Below the pieces are notes generated by a model. That model searched no databases and had not been told where the DNA came from. It was given only the letters and a program-made list of their open reading frames with translations. The translations under genes were made by a program, and so were the position numbers. A stretch of DNA of 6,098 bases from Comamonas sp. (GTDB lineage: Bacteria > Pseudomonadota > Gammaproteobacteria > Burkholderiales > Burkholderiaceae_C): assembly GCA_018384835.1 (NCBI GenBank), contig JAHAYB010000089.1, positions 1 through 6,098 of the forward strand. The letters are read 5' to 3'. Position 1 is the stretch's first letter. Each line of letters opens with the position of its first letter. Below, piece by piece: positions 1 to 6,098 of this stretch.

Positions 1-2
1 CG

Positions 3-65
3 CCTGAGCCAGACCCAGACCCAGAGCCAGAGCCACAGCCAGAGCCAGAGCCAGAGCCAGAGCCA
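3..65 (+). repeat. Hexanucleotide tandem repeat encoding a Pro-Glu/Asp linker
   Basis: About ten imperfect copies of a 6-base unit (mostly CCAGAG, with GAC and CAG variants) encode alternating Pro and Glu, Asp or Gln. The array may extend beyond the left edge. Because the unit is 6 bases, gain or loss of copies keeps the frame and only changes linker length. Such stiff, acidic Pro-rich stretches commonly separate domains in exported proteins. Here the stretch lies just before the protease domain, so another domain probably precedes it. Confidence 0.85.
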
Positions 66-1391
66 ACAGTAAATTTACTGAGTCAAGCCCAGCAAAAAAG
101 CAATAAAAATACGACTATTACTGAGATTTCCAATAAAAACACCCCCTATATTAATACACTAGACTCTGGAGAAAAATGGAACAAAACTACCATTACCTTT
201 AGTTTTAACAATTCAGTACCTCAGGAATATTATCAGTACGATGGCAGGGGAAGTTTAACCAATGGCTGGCGTTCTCTTACCACACATGAGAAAAGTCAGG
301 TATTGGATATTTTTACAACCATCAGCGGTGTTTTAGGAGTTAAATTTACCGAAGTAAGCAGTGGTGGGGATTTACAATTTAATGCAGTAAAGGATAGTTC
401 AGATACTGCTGCATTTGCTTTTTACCCTGGTACGGGATTGATTGCTGGAGATGTATTCTTAAATCGCTTGTATTATGATGAGCAACCTAATTTTGCTAAA
501 GGCTCTGAACTCTATGAAACCATCGTGCATGAAATTGGCCATGCGCTAGGCTTAAAACACCCGTTTGATGGCAGTCCGACATTACCTAAAAACTTAGATA
601 ATACTGCCTACACTGTTATGTCCTATGAAAGTGCGCATAGCTATGTATTTAATGCAACTTGGAATAATGAAACCAATCGGTATTCCTATGAAACAACCTT
701 AAAAGCATTTCATACAAATTTTTCTTTATATGATGTGCATACCCTACAAAACATATATGGTGCAAATACACAACACCATACAGGGAGTAACATCTACACC
801 ATTCAAGATAATGAGTACCTGCTTTTATGGGATGCTGGCGGGCATGATACGATTGATTTATCAAATAAAACTGGTGCATCACATATCAACCTGCAAAGTG
901 GGACTTTATCTTCTGCTAATTTGCAAACCCAGCAAGATTTACTAGATAAAGCACTTGCAAGCATCCAGGCCCAAGGCGCACCGGTTGAAAATACACAATT
1001 GGTAATTTTCTTCAATAATGCCATTAAAGATAATTTTTCTACTCTTTACAATGGCAGCAATAACATCGCCATCCCCCTAGGAGTGGTAATTGAGGATGTC
1101 AAAACCGGCAGCGGCAATGATATTATTTGGGATAATGAGGTAGATAATTCTATCTACACCGGTGCGGGTGATGATATTGTTTACCTTGGACGCGGTGGTT
1201 TTGATTATGTCGATACTGGCAGCGGTTACGACAAAGTATATTTTAATGTCAGCAGCAATGCGGTTGAAATTGGCCGGGGCGAAAATCAAAGTATTTTTGT
1301 AGTGGCAGATGATTTTGCTGCACAGCTCGTTGGTGTAGAAGAACTGGTATTCACCAATACCACCTTATCTACTGCACATTTGTTCATCTAA
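3..1391 (+). CDS. Serralysin-type (M10) RTX metalloprotease, 3' part; 5' end outside window
   Basis: This is a secreted zinc endopeptidase of the serralysin/metzincin type, 462 residues visible. The frame is open from position 3 with no stop and no in-frame ATG before 303, so the start lies to the left; a TTG at 303 is in frame but would cut into the protease fold. Visible order: a Pro-Glu repeat linker (residues 1-21), the N-terminal part of the catalytic domain, the zinc motif HEIGHALGLKH at 528-560 (residues 176-186), and the Met-turn VMSY with Met at 618, whose Tyr is the usual extra zinc ligand. The stretch SLYDVHTLQNIYGAN follows, typical of serralysins, and then RTX nonapeptides (1107-1244). 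It ends in hydrophobic LFI, which fits type I secretion, though no transporter genes are visible. All catalytic residues are intact. The gene is AT-rich compared with its neighbours, suggesting transfer. The substrate and the N-terminal domains are unknown. Confidence 0.9.
   Translation, partial: PEPDPDPEPEPQPEPEPEPEPTVNLLSQAQQKSNKNTTITEISNKNTPYINTLDSGEKWNKTTITFSFNNSVPQEYYQYDGRGSLTNGWRSLTTHEKSQVLDIFTTISGVLGVKFTEVSSGGDLQFNAVKDSSDTAAFAFYPGTGLIAGDVFLNRLYYDEQPNFAKGSELYETIVHEIGHALGLKHPFDGSPTLPKNLDNTAYTVMSYESAHSYVFNATWNNETNRYSYETTLKAFHTNFSLYDVHTLQNIYGANTQHHTGSNIYTIQDNEYLLLWDAGGHDTIDLSNKTGASHINLQSGTLSSANLQTQQDLLDKALASIQAQGAPVENTQLVIFFNNAIKDNFSTLYNGSNNIAIPLGVVIEDVKTGSGNDIIWDNEVDNSIYTGAGDDIVYLGRGGFDYVDTGSGYDKVYFNVSSNAVEIGRGENQSIFVVADDFAAQLVGVEELVFTNTTLSTAHLFI
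1107..1244 (+). other. RTX calcium-binding nonapeptide block in the protease
   Basis: Nine-residue units follow each other: GSGNDIIWD (1107), a degenerate NEVDNSIYT (1134), GAGDDIVYL (1161), GRGGFDYVD (1188) and, after one inserted Thr, GSGYDKVYF (1218). Units 1, 3 and 5 fit or nearly fit the GGxGxDxUx consensus that forms a calcium-bound parallel beta roll. In known serralysins this roll folds outside the cell when it meets calcium and helps type I secretion. Only about three good units are present, so the roll is short. Confidence 0.8.
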
Positions 1392-1401
1392 CAGTTAAAG
1401 C

Positions 1402-3798
1402 ATGGATACCCCAATTATTGAAAACATCGCGGCGCAATTGCAGGTCAGCGCAGCACAGGTGGCGGGGGCGGTGCAGTTGCTGGACAGCGGCGCAACCGTC
1501 CCCTTCATAGCGCGTTATCGCAAAGAGGCCACGGGCGGCCTAGATGATGTGCAGTTACGCACGCTACAAGAGCGTCTAGGCTACCTGCGCGAACTAGCCG
1601 ACCGGCGGCAAGTGGTACTCAAAGCCATTGATGAACAAGGCAAATTGACCGACGCGCTGCGCTTGGCCATTGCTCAGGCTGAGACCAAGCAAGCGTTAGA
1701 AGATATTTATTTGCCCTTCAAGAAAAAGCGTCGCACTAAGGGAGAAATTGCGAAAGAGTTCGGCATCGAGCCACTGGCCGACAAGCTGCTGGCCGACCCT
1801 GGCCTTGACCCTCAGCAGGAAGCCTTGGCCTTCTGCCAGCCGCCCACCACGCTGGACGATGGCAAGCCTGGGCCTGATTTTTCCACGCCTGCCGCCGTGC
1901 TGGATGGGGTGCGCGACATCCTCTCCGAGCGCTGGGCGGAAGATACCGCGCTGATCCAAAGTCTGCGCCAATGGCTGTGGGAGGGCGGCCTACTGCGCTC
2001 GCGTCTAGTGAGTGGCAAGAATGAGCACGACCCAGAAGTAGCCAAATTCCGCGACTACTTTGATTACGAAGAGCCGATTGCCCGTGTGCCCTCGCATCGT
2101 GCGCTGGCGGTGTTTCGTGGGCGCGGTTTGGAAATTTTGGATGCCAAGCTCGTTCAGCCCGAGGAGCCTGCACCCGGCCAGATGAGCCTAGCCGAAGGGC
2201 GGATTGCCCTGCATTTGGGTTGGAGCCACCAAGGTCGCAAGAGCGACGACCTGCTGCGTAAATGCGTCACTTGGACTTGGCGCGTGAAACTCAGCCTCTC
2301 GCTAGAACGTGACCTGTTCAGCCAACTGCGCGAAGCCGCCGAAGCCGTGGCTATCAAAGTGTTTGGCGACAATCTGCGTGACTTGCTGCTGGCTGCCCCC
2401 GCCGGTTCTCGGGCGGTGATGGGTTTAGACCCAGGCATTCGCACGGGCGTAAAAGTGGCTGTGGTCGATAGCACCGGCAAGTTGCTAGAGACCGCCACCA
2501 TCTACCCGCATGAACCGCGCCGCGATTGGCAGGGCAGCCTTTACACCTTGGCGGCGCTGGTGCAAAAGTATGGCGTGGAGCTGATTGCCATCGGCAACGG
2601 CACGGCCAGCCGCGAAACCGACAAGCTGGCCGCTGAACTTATTAAGTTGTGCAGCGATGCTCAAGGCGTGGCCAAAGCGCCGCAAAAACTGGTCATTAGC
2701 GAAGCGGGTGCGTCCGTATATTCCGCCAGCGAATACGCCAGCCAAGAACTGCCGGGTGTGGATGTCAGCCTGCGTGGAGCCGTCAGCATTGCGCGTCGTC
2801 TGCAAGACCCGCTGGCCGAACTCGTGAAAATTGACCCCAAAAGCATCGGCGTGGGGCAGTACCAGCACGATGTCAGCCAAAGCGATTTGGCGCGGCAACT
2901 GGGAGCGGTGGTCGAAGACTGCGTGAACGCCGTGGGCGTGGATTTGAATACCGCCTCTGCGCCGCTGCTGTCGCGGGTGTCGGGGCTGTCGTCCACCGTG
3001 GCTAAATCGGTAGTGCGCTGGCGCGAAAGCAACGGGCGCTTTCAAAACCGCAAACAGCTTTTGAAGGTCACGGGCTTGGGGACTAAAACCTTTGAACAGG
3101 CCGCCGGTTTTCTGCGTATCCGCGATGGCGATAACCCACTGGATATGACCGGCGTTCACCCCGAAACCTATCCCGTGGTGGAGCGCATCTTGCAGACCGT
3201 GCAGCGCCCCATAGAGCAAATCATGGGGCGTGATGAGCTGCTCAAAACCCTCAAACCCGCGCAGTTTGCCGATGCCCAGTTTGGCGCCATCACCGTTGCC
3301 GACATCCTGCAAGAACTGGAAAAGCCCGGGCGTGACCCGCGTCCTGATTTCGTCGTTGCTCGCTTCAATGAAGGGGTGGAAGACCTCGCCGACCTCAAAG
3401 AAGGCATGGTGTTAGAGGGCACGGTCAGCAACGTGGCGCAGTTTGGCGCATTTGTTGATTTGGGTGTGCATCAGGACGGCCTAGTGCATGTCAGCCAGAT
3501 GAGCCACAAGTTCATTGAAGATGCCCGCCAAGTGGTCAAAACCGGCCAAGTCGTCAGGGTGAAAGTGCTGGAAGTTGATGCCGTGCGCAAACGCATCAGC
3601 CTGTCGATGCGCTTGGATGCCCAGCCGGGGGCGCGCGGCGATGGTGTGCCCTCTTCACGTAGCCGCGAACGTGGTGCAGGGCAGGGCGGCCAAGGTGGGC
3701 AGGGGCGGTATGCAGGCCGCAACGCCACCAACAGCCCACAGACCCAAGGGGCGATGGCCTCGGCCTTTGCCAAGCTGCAAGGCTTGAAGAGGGGTTAA
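1402..3798 (+). CDS. tex: Transcription accessory protein Tex (S1 RNA-binding)
   Basis: Full-length Tex, 798 residues, close to the usual family length of about 770-790. Tex is a cytoplasmic nucleic-acid-binding protein that affects transcription; it was first described as a regulator of toxin genes in Bordetella pertussis, and its exact mechanism is unsettled. Visible order: the helical Tex N-terminal region with the family signature TVPFIARYRKEATGGLDD (residues 32-49), an RNase H-like YqgF domain starting near VMGLDPGIRTG (339-349), the conserved GVGQYQHDV near residue 483, helix-hairpin-helix repeats (about 495-575), and an S1 domain (about 666-739). A Gly/Gln/Arg-rich tail follows, ending in the AMASAFAKLQ segment often seen at Tex C-termini. 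The ATG fits homologues, but the bases before it form only a weak ribosome binding site. It begins 10 nt after the protease stop, so it may be read from an upstream promoter or from one inside that gene. Confidence 0.96.
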   Translation: MDTPIIENIAAQLQVSAAQVAGAVQLLDSGATVPFIARYRKEATGGLDDVQLRTLQERLGYLRELADRRQVVLKAIDEQGKLTDALRLAIAQAETKQALEDIYLPFKKKRRTKGEIAKEFGIEPLADKLLADPGLDPQQEALAFCQPPTTLDDGKPGPDFSTPAAVLDGVRDILSERWAEDTALIQSLRQWLWEGGLLRSRLVSGKNEHDPEVAKFRDYFDYEEPIARVPSHRALAVFRGRGLEILDAKLVQPEEPAPGQMSLAEGRIALHLGWSHQGRKSDDLLRKCVTWTWRVKLSLSLERDLFSQLREAAEAVAIKVFGDNLRDLLLAAPAGSRAVMGLDPGIRTGVKVAVVDSTGKLLETATIYPHEPRRDWQGSLYTLAALVQKYGVELIAIGNGTASRETDKLAAELIKLCSDAQGVAKAPQKLVISEAGASVYSASEYASQELPGVDVSLRGAVSIARRLQDPLAELVKIDPKSIGVGQYQHDVSQSDLARQLGAVVEDCVNAVGVDLNTASAPLLSRVSGLSSTVAKSVVRWRESNGRFQNRKQLLKVTGLGTKTFEQAAGFLRIRDGDNPLDMTGVHPETYPVVERILQTVQRPIEQIMGRDELLKTLKPAQFADAQFGAITVADILQELEKPGRDPRPDFVVARFNEGVEDLADLKEGMVLEGTVSNVAQFGAFVDLGVHQDGLVHVSQMSHKFIEDARQVVKTGQVVRVKVLEVDAVRKRISLSMRLDAQPGARGDGVPSSRSRERGAGQGGQGGQGRYAGRNATNSPQTQGAMASAFAKLQGLKRG

Positions 3799-3850
3799 GC
3801 CTAGCTTAGTAGCAATCGCTGTAATCAAGGGAAAACCATGATTATGAATT

Positions 3851-3871
3851 GATTTACTTTTGAAGTAAATC
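3851..3871. promoter_or_regulatory. Perfect 9-bp inverted repeat, candidate operator
   Basis: GATTTACTT at 3851-3859 is repeated in perfect inverted form as AAGTAAATC at 3863-3871, around a 3-base centre. It lies about 75 bases before the likely reductase start. An AT-rich dyad of this size and place is typical of a site for a dimeric regulator, for example of the MarR or GntR type, which often control aromatic-degradation operons. The regulator family is a guess, as no regulator gene lies in the window. It has no T-run after it, so it does not look like a terminator. Confidence 0.5.
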
Positions 3872-3897
3872 CGTTCAAAATCACATCCATATTCATA

Positions 3898-3925
3898 CAT
3901 GTCTTGCCCCCAAGGGGCGGACATG
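3898..3925 (+). promoter_or_regulatory. GC-rich hairpin in the reductase leader
   Basis: CATGTC (3898-3903) pairs with GACATG (3920-3925), and GCCCC (3906-3910) pairs with GGGGC (3914-3918) around a CAA loop, with a small TT/G interruption. The hairpin holds an ATG at 3899, an AAGGGG Shine-Dalgarno-like stretch (3912-3917) and an ATG at 3923, so in RNA it would hide that start. It may control translation, mark the tex transcript end, or be a dispersed repeat. No T-run follows. Confidence 0.5.
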
Positions 3926-3946
3926 CCCACTGAAAAGGTTGTAAGC

Positions 3947-4924
3947 ATGGATTCTTTCGAGCTGGTGCTGTCCGAGGTGACAGTGCTCAATCCGCTGATT
4001 CAGCAATTTGTTTTACGTGCTGCCGATGGCCGTGCGCTGCCGGGCTTTAGCGCGGGTGCGCATATCCAGGTGCAGGTCAAACTGCCCGATGGCAGCCAGG
4101 ACTGGCGGCATTACTCCCTTATCAACGCCGTGGCTGATAGCGCTGCCACGCAAGCGCCCACGCATTACCAGATTGCCGTGCGCCGTGAAGAGGCTGGCCG
4201 TGGTGGCTCGCAGTTTATGCACCGCCTGCAAGCGGGTGACAAGCTGCTGGTGCAAGCGCCAAAAAATGACTTTCCCCTGGCTGATAGCGCCGCCCCCACA
4301 CTGCTGATTGCCGGTGGCATTGGGGTGACACCGCTGCTGTCTATGGCAGCAGACTTATGTGCCCGCCAGCGCCCGGTGCGTATGCAGTACGCCGCTCGCA
4401 GCCGTGCATTGCTGGCTTATGACACTGACTTGCAAGCCCTGCTGGGCGCAAACCTGGCACTGCATATCGACGAAGAAGCAGGCGCACCGCTGGATGTAGG
4501 CGCTTTGCTGGATGGCTGCGCGGCGGATGAGCAAGTTTATGTCTGCGGCCCCAAGCCCATGCTGGATGCCGTGCTGGCCGCTGCCCAGGCACGCAACTGG
4601 CCACAAGAGCGGGTGCATTTTGAGCTGTTCACCCCCGTGGTTGAGCAAGAAGGCGACCATGCTTTTGAAGTGGTGCTGGCGCAAAGCGGCCTGACCTACC
4701 AGGTGGCGGCCAACCAAAGCATCCTCGATTGCCTGATTGAAAACGGCTTTGATGCCATGTACGACTGCCAGCGTGGCGAGTGCGGAGTCTGCGCCGTAAG
4801 CGTGCTGGAGGGCGAGATTGACCACCGCGACTACGTACTCTCTGCCCGCGAAAAGGCCGAGGGCACAGTCATGCAGATGTGCATTTCACGCGCCAAGGGC
4901 CATCGCCTGGTGCTGGATTTATAG
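3947..4924 (+). CDS. Phthalate dioxygenase/vanillate demethylase-type oxygenase reductase
   Basis: This is the electron-transfer partner of a Rieske oxygenase: it takes electrons from NAD(P)H through a flavin to a [2Fe-2S] centre and then to the oxygenase. It has 325 residues, close to the usual length of this PDR/VanB family. Visible order: a flavin-binding barrel with RHYSL (residues 54-58), the nicotinamide-nucleotide domain with GGIGVTP (123-129) and CGPKPM (200-205), and a C-terminal plant-type ferredoxin domain with Cys274, Cys279, Cys282 and Cys312 (CX4CX2CX29C, complete). The start at 3947 is chosen because AAAAGG lies 8 bases before it and the first beta strand begins at once. In-frame ATGs at 3923 and 3899 would add 8 or 16 residues and lie inside a hairpin. 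It is followed after 36 nt by the oxygenase alpha gene, surely the same operon. FMN rather than FAD is expected from the family. Confidence 0.9.
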   Translation: MDSFELVLSEVTVLNPLIQQFVLRAADGRALPGFSAGAHIQVQVKLPDGSQDWRHYSLINAVADSAATQAPTHYQIAVRREEAGRGGSQFMHRLQAGDKLLVQAPKNDFPLADSAAPTLLIAGGIGVTPLLSMAADLCARQRPVRMQYAARSRALLAYDTDLQALLGANLALHIDEEAGAPLDVGALLDGCAADEQVYVCGPKPMLDAVLAAAQARNWPQERVHFELFTPVVEQEGDHAFEVVLAQSGLTYQVAANQSILDCLIENGFDAMYDCQRGECGVCAVSVLEGEIDHRDYVLSAREKAEGTVMQMCISRAKGHRLVLDL

Positions 4925-4947
4925 AGCAGACCACAAGCATTGATACC

Positions 4948-4954
4948 AAAGGAG
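4948..4954 (+). promoter_or_regulatory. Strong ribosome binding site of the oxygenase alpha gene
   Basis: AAAGGAG sits 6 bases before the ATG at 4961. It is the best Shine-Dalgarno match in the window and fixes that start. It suggests the oxygenase is made in larger amounts than the reductase, as is usual for such systems. Confidence 0.8.
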
Positions 4955-4960
4955 ACAGCC

Positions 4961-6098
4961 ATGAGCAAATACCGCAACCGCCCCGATGCGGTGGCCGCCC
5001 TGGTGCAGGAAGCACAGGTTCACCGCGATTGCTATATCGACCAAGAAATTTTTGAGCTGGAGATGGAGCACCTCTTCGCCAACACCTGGGTGTATGTTGG
5101 CCATGCCAGCCAGGTGCCCAAGCCGGGTGATTTCTACACCACCACCGTAGGTGACCAGCCGGTGGTGATGGTGCGCCACTCTGACGGCAGCGTGCGCGTG
5201 CTGCACAACCGTTGCCCGCACAAGGGCGTGAAAGTGGCCAATGAAATCAGCGGCAGTACGGGCAAGTTCTTCCGCTGCCCCTACCACGCCTGGACGTTCA
5301 AGACCGATGGGGCGCTACTCTCCATCCCCTTGAAAAAAGGCTACCAAGACACCGGCTTTGAAGACAGCGAGGCCAGCGGCGGCATGGCAGCGGTAAAGAA
5401 CGTGCATGTCTATCGCGACTTTGTGTTCTGCCGCCTGAGTGAAGACGAGGCCGGCGTATCGTTTGAAGACTACTTTGGCCAATCGCTCTCTACCATCGAC
5501 AACATGGTGGACCGCTCGCCCGAAGGCAAGCTGGAAGTTGCCGGTGGCGTGCTGCGCTATATCAACAACTGCAACTGGAAGATGTTGGTGGATAACCAAA
5601 CCGACACCTGCCACCCCATGGTGGCGCACGAATCTTCCGCTGGCACAGCCGTTGCCGTGTGGGAGCAAGCGCCCGAGGGCACGCCCAAGCCCATGGCGGT
5701 GGAGCTGTTCTCGCCCTTTGTCAGCCCCTATGAGTTTTTTGAGGAAATGGGCGTGCGCGTCTGGCCGCATGGCCACGGGCATACCGGGGTGGCGCATTCC
5801 ATCCACTCAGACTATTCAGAAATCCCCGGCTACTGGGATGCCATGGTGGCTAACTACGGCGAAGAACGCGCCAAGGCCATCTTGGGCGAGGCGCGGCATA
5901 ACACCATTTTCTTCCCCAACCTGACGATGAAAGGCCCGGTGCAGACCATGCGCGTCTTCAAGCCACTAGCGGCTAATAAGACGCTGGTGGAGTCCTGGAC
6001 CTTCCGCCTGGTGGGTGCGCCAGATAAGTTGCTGGAACGCACGCTGATGTACAACCGCCTGATTAACGCACCGACCTCAGTGGCGGCGCACGACGATA
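4961..6098 (+). CDS. Rieske aromatic ring-hydroxylating oxygenase, alpha subunit (3' end outside window)
   Basis: This is the catalytic subunit of a Rieske non-heme-iron oxygenase, which uses O2 and two electrons to hydroxylate, usually, an aromatic ring. The frame runs without stop from 4961 to the right edge (379 residues); the family is commonly 420-460 long, so perhaps 40-80 residues are missing. The Rieske centre is CPH (Cys85, His87) and CPYH (Cys106, His109), followed by AWTF. The mononuclear iron site is NWKMLVDNQTDTCHPMVAH (205-223): Asp215 is the likely bridge between centres and His218 and His223 bind iron. The third iron ligand, an Asp, is probably in the HDD at 377-379. The motif has Asp-Asn where many relatives have Glu-Asn, and Cys instead of Tyr before the first His. 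It lies 36 nt after its reductase. A small beta subunit may follow outside the window. The substrate is not identifiable. Confidence 0.92.
   Translation, partial: MSKYRNRPDAVAALVQEAQVHRDCYIDQEIFELEMEHLFANTWVYVGHASQVPKPGDFYTTTVGDQPVVMVRHSDGSVRVLHNRCPHKGVKVANEISGSTGKFFRCPYHAWTFKTDGALLSIPLKKGYQDTGFEDSEASGGMAAVKNVHVYRDFVFCRLSEDEAGVSFEDYFGQSLSTIDNMVDRSPEGKLEVAGGVLRYINNCNWKMLVDNQTDTCHPMVAHESSAGTAVAVWEQAPEGTPKPMAVELFSPFVSPYEFFEEMGVRVWPHGHGHTGVAHSIHSDYSEIPGYWDAMVANYGEERAKAILGEARHNTIFFPNLTMKGPVQTMRVFKPLAANKTLVESWTFRLVGAPDKLLERTLMYNRLINAPTSVAAHDD

Larger units (their letters stand above)
3799..3946. other. Intergenic control region between tex and the oxygenase operon
   Basis: No gene is supported here. 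The stretch is AT-rich between about 3839 and 3900 and holds the inverted repeat and the hairpin listed separately. A possible weak sigma-70 promoter is TTTACT (3853-3858), 17 bases, then CAAAAT (3876-3881), each 4 of 6 to consensus and overlapping the inverted repeat. No convincing Rho-independent terminator for tex is visible. Confidence 0.55.

Noticed and set aside
2485..3312. Long open frame on the minus strand inside tex (275 codons)
   Set aside because: It lies wholly inside the well-conserved tex gene, and its translation is His/Arg/Gln-rich with no recognisable domain; it is a by-product of GC-rich codon use on the other strand.
3679..3705. Four G-runs near the end of tex as a possible G-quadruplex
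   Set aside because: The runs come from Gly/Gln codons of the Gly-rich tail in a GC-rich gene and one loop is 10 bases; nothing points to a function.
3780..3802. AGGCTT...AAGCCT inverted repeat around the tex stop codon as a terminator
   Set aside because: The stem is only 6 bp with an 11-base loop and no T-run follows, so it is not a convincing Rho-independent terminator.
3655..3990. Minus-strand open frame across the tex/reductase intergenic region
   Set aside because: It overlaps both ends of real genes, shows no family motif and has no supporting ribosome binding site; it is better explained as chance.
5315..5806. Minus-strand open frame inside the Rieske alpha gene (163 codons)
   Set aside because: The plus-strand frame carries the complete Rieske and iron-site motifs through the same stretch; the minus frame is an antisense shadow.

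Overview
The window looks like chromosome from a Gram-negative bacterium, most likely a betaproteobacterium of the Burkholderiales/Comamonadaceae kind. This is inferred from the Tex sequence type, the roughly 60% GC of the right-hand three quarters, and the aromatic ring-hydroxylating oxygenase genes. No rRNA or other lineage marker is present to confirm it. All four protein genes are on the + strand.

Left part (3-1391): the 3' end of a gene for a large secreted metalloprotease of the serralysin (M10) type. Its frame is open at the left edge, so the true start lies outside the window. In order it encodes a Pro-Glu repeat linker, a metzincin catalytic domain with a complete zinc site and Met-turn, a short block of RTX calcium-binding nonapeptides, and the C-terminus. 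It is much more AT-rich than the rest of the window (22/60 G+C at 601-660 against 37/60 at 2401-2460), which suggests a different origin.

Middle (1402-3798): a complete tex gene for the RNA-binding transcription accessory protein, a housekeeping gene. It begins only 10 nt after the protease stop codon and has a poor ribosome binding site.

Intergenic stretch (3799-3946): AT-rich DNA with a perfect 9-bp inverted repeat (candidate operator) and, further down, a GC-rich hairpin that covers a possible start codon and its Shine-Dalgarno sequence. Both look like control elements for the downstream operon.

Right part (3947-6098): a two-gene oxygenase operon. The first gene encodes a phthalate-dioxygenase-type reductase (flavin, NAD(P)H and plant-type [2Fe-2S] domains). 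The second, 36 nt later with a strong ribosome binding site, encodes the alpha subunit of a Rieske non-heme-iron oxygenase and runs off the right edge. The reductase would pass electrons from NAD(P)H to the Rieske centre and then to the mononuclear iron, where an aromatic (or similar) substrate is hydroxylated. The substrate cannot be told from the sequence.

I see no tRNA, rRNA, CRISPR array, insertion sequence or clearly new system. The least explained parts are the control region at 3799-3946, the junction of the AT-rich protease gene with tex, and the substrate of the oxygenase.
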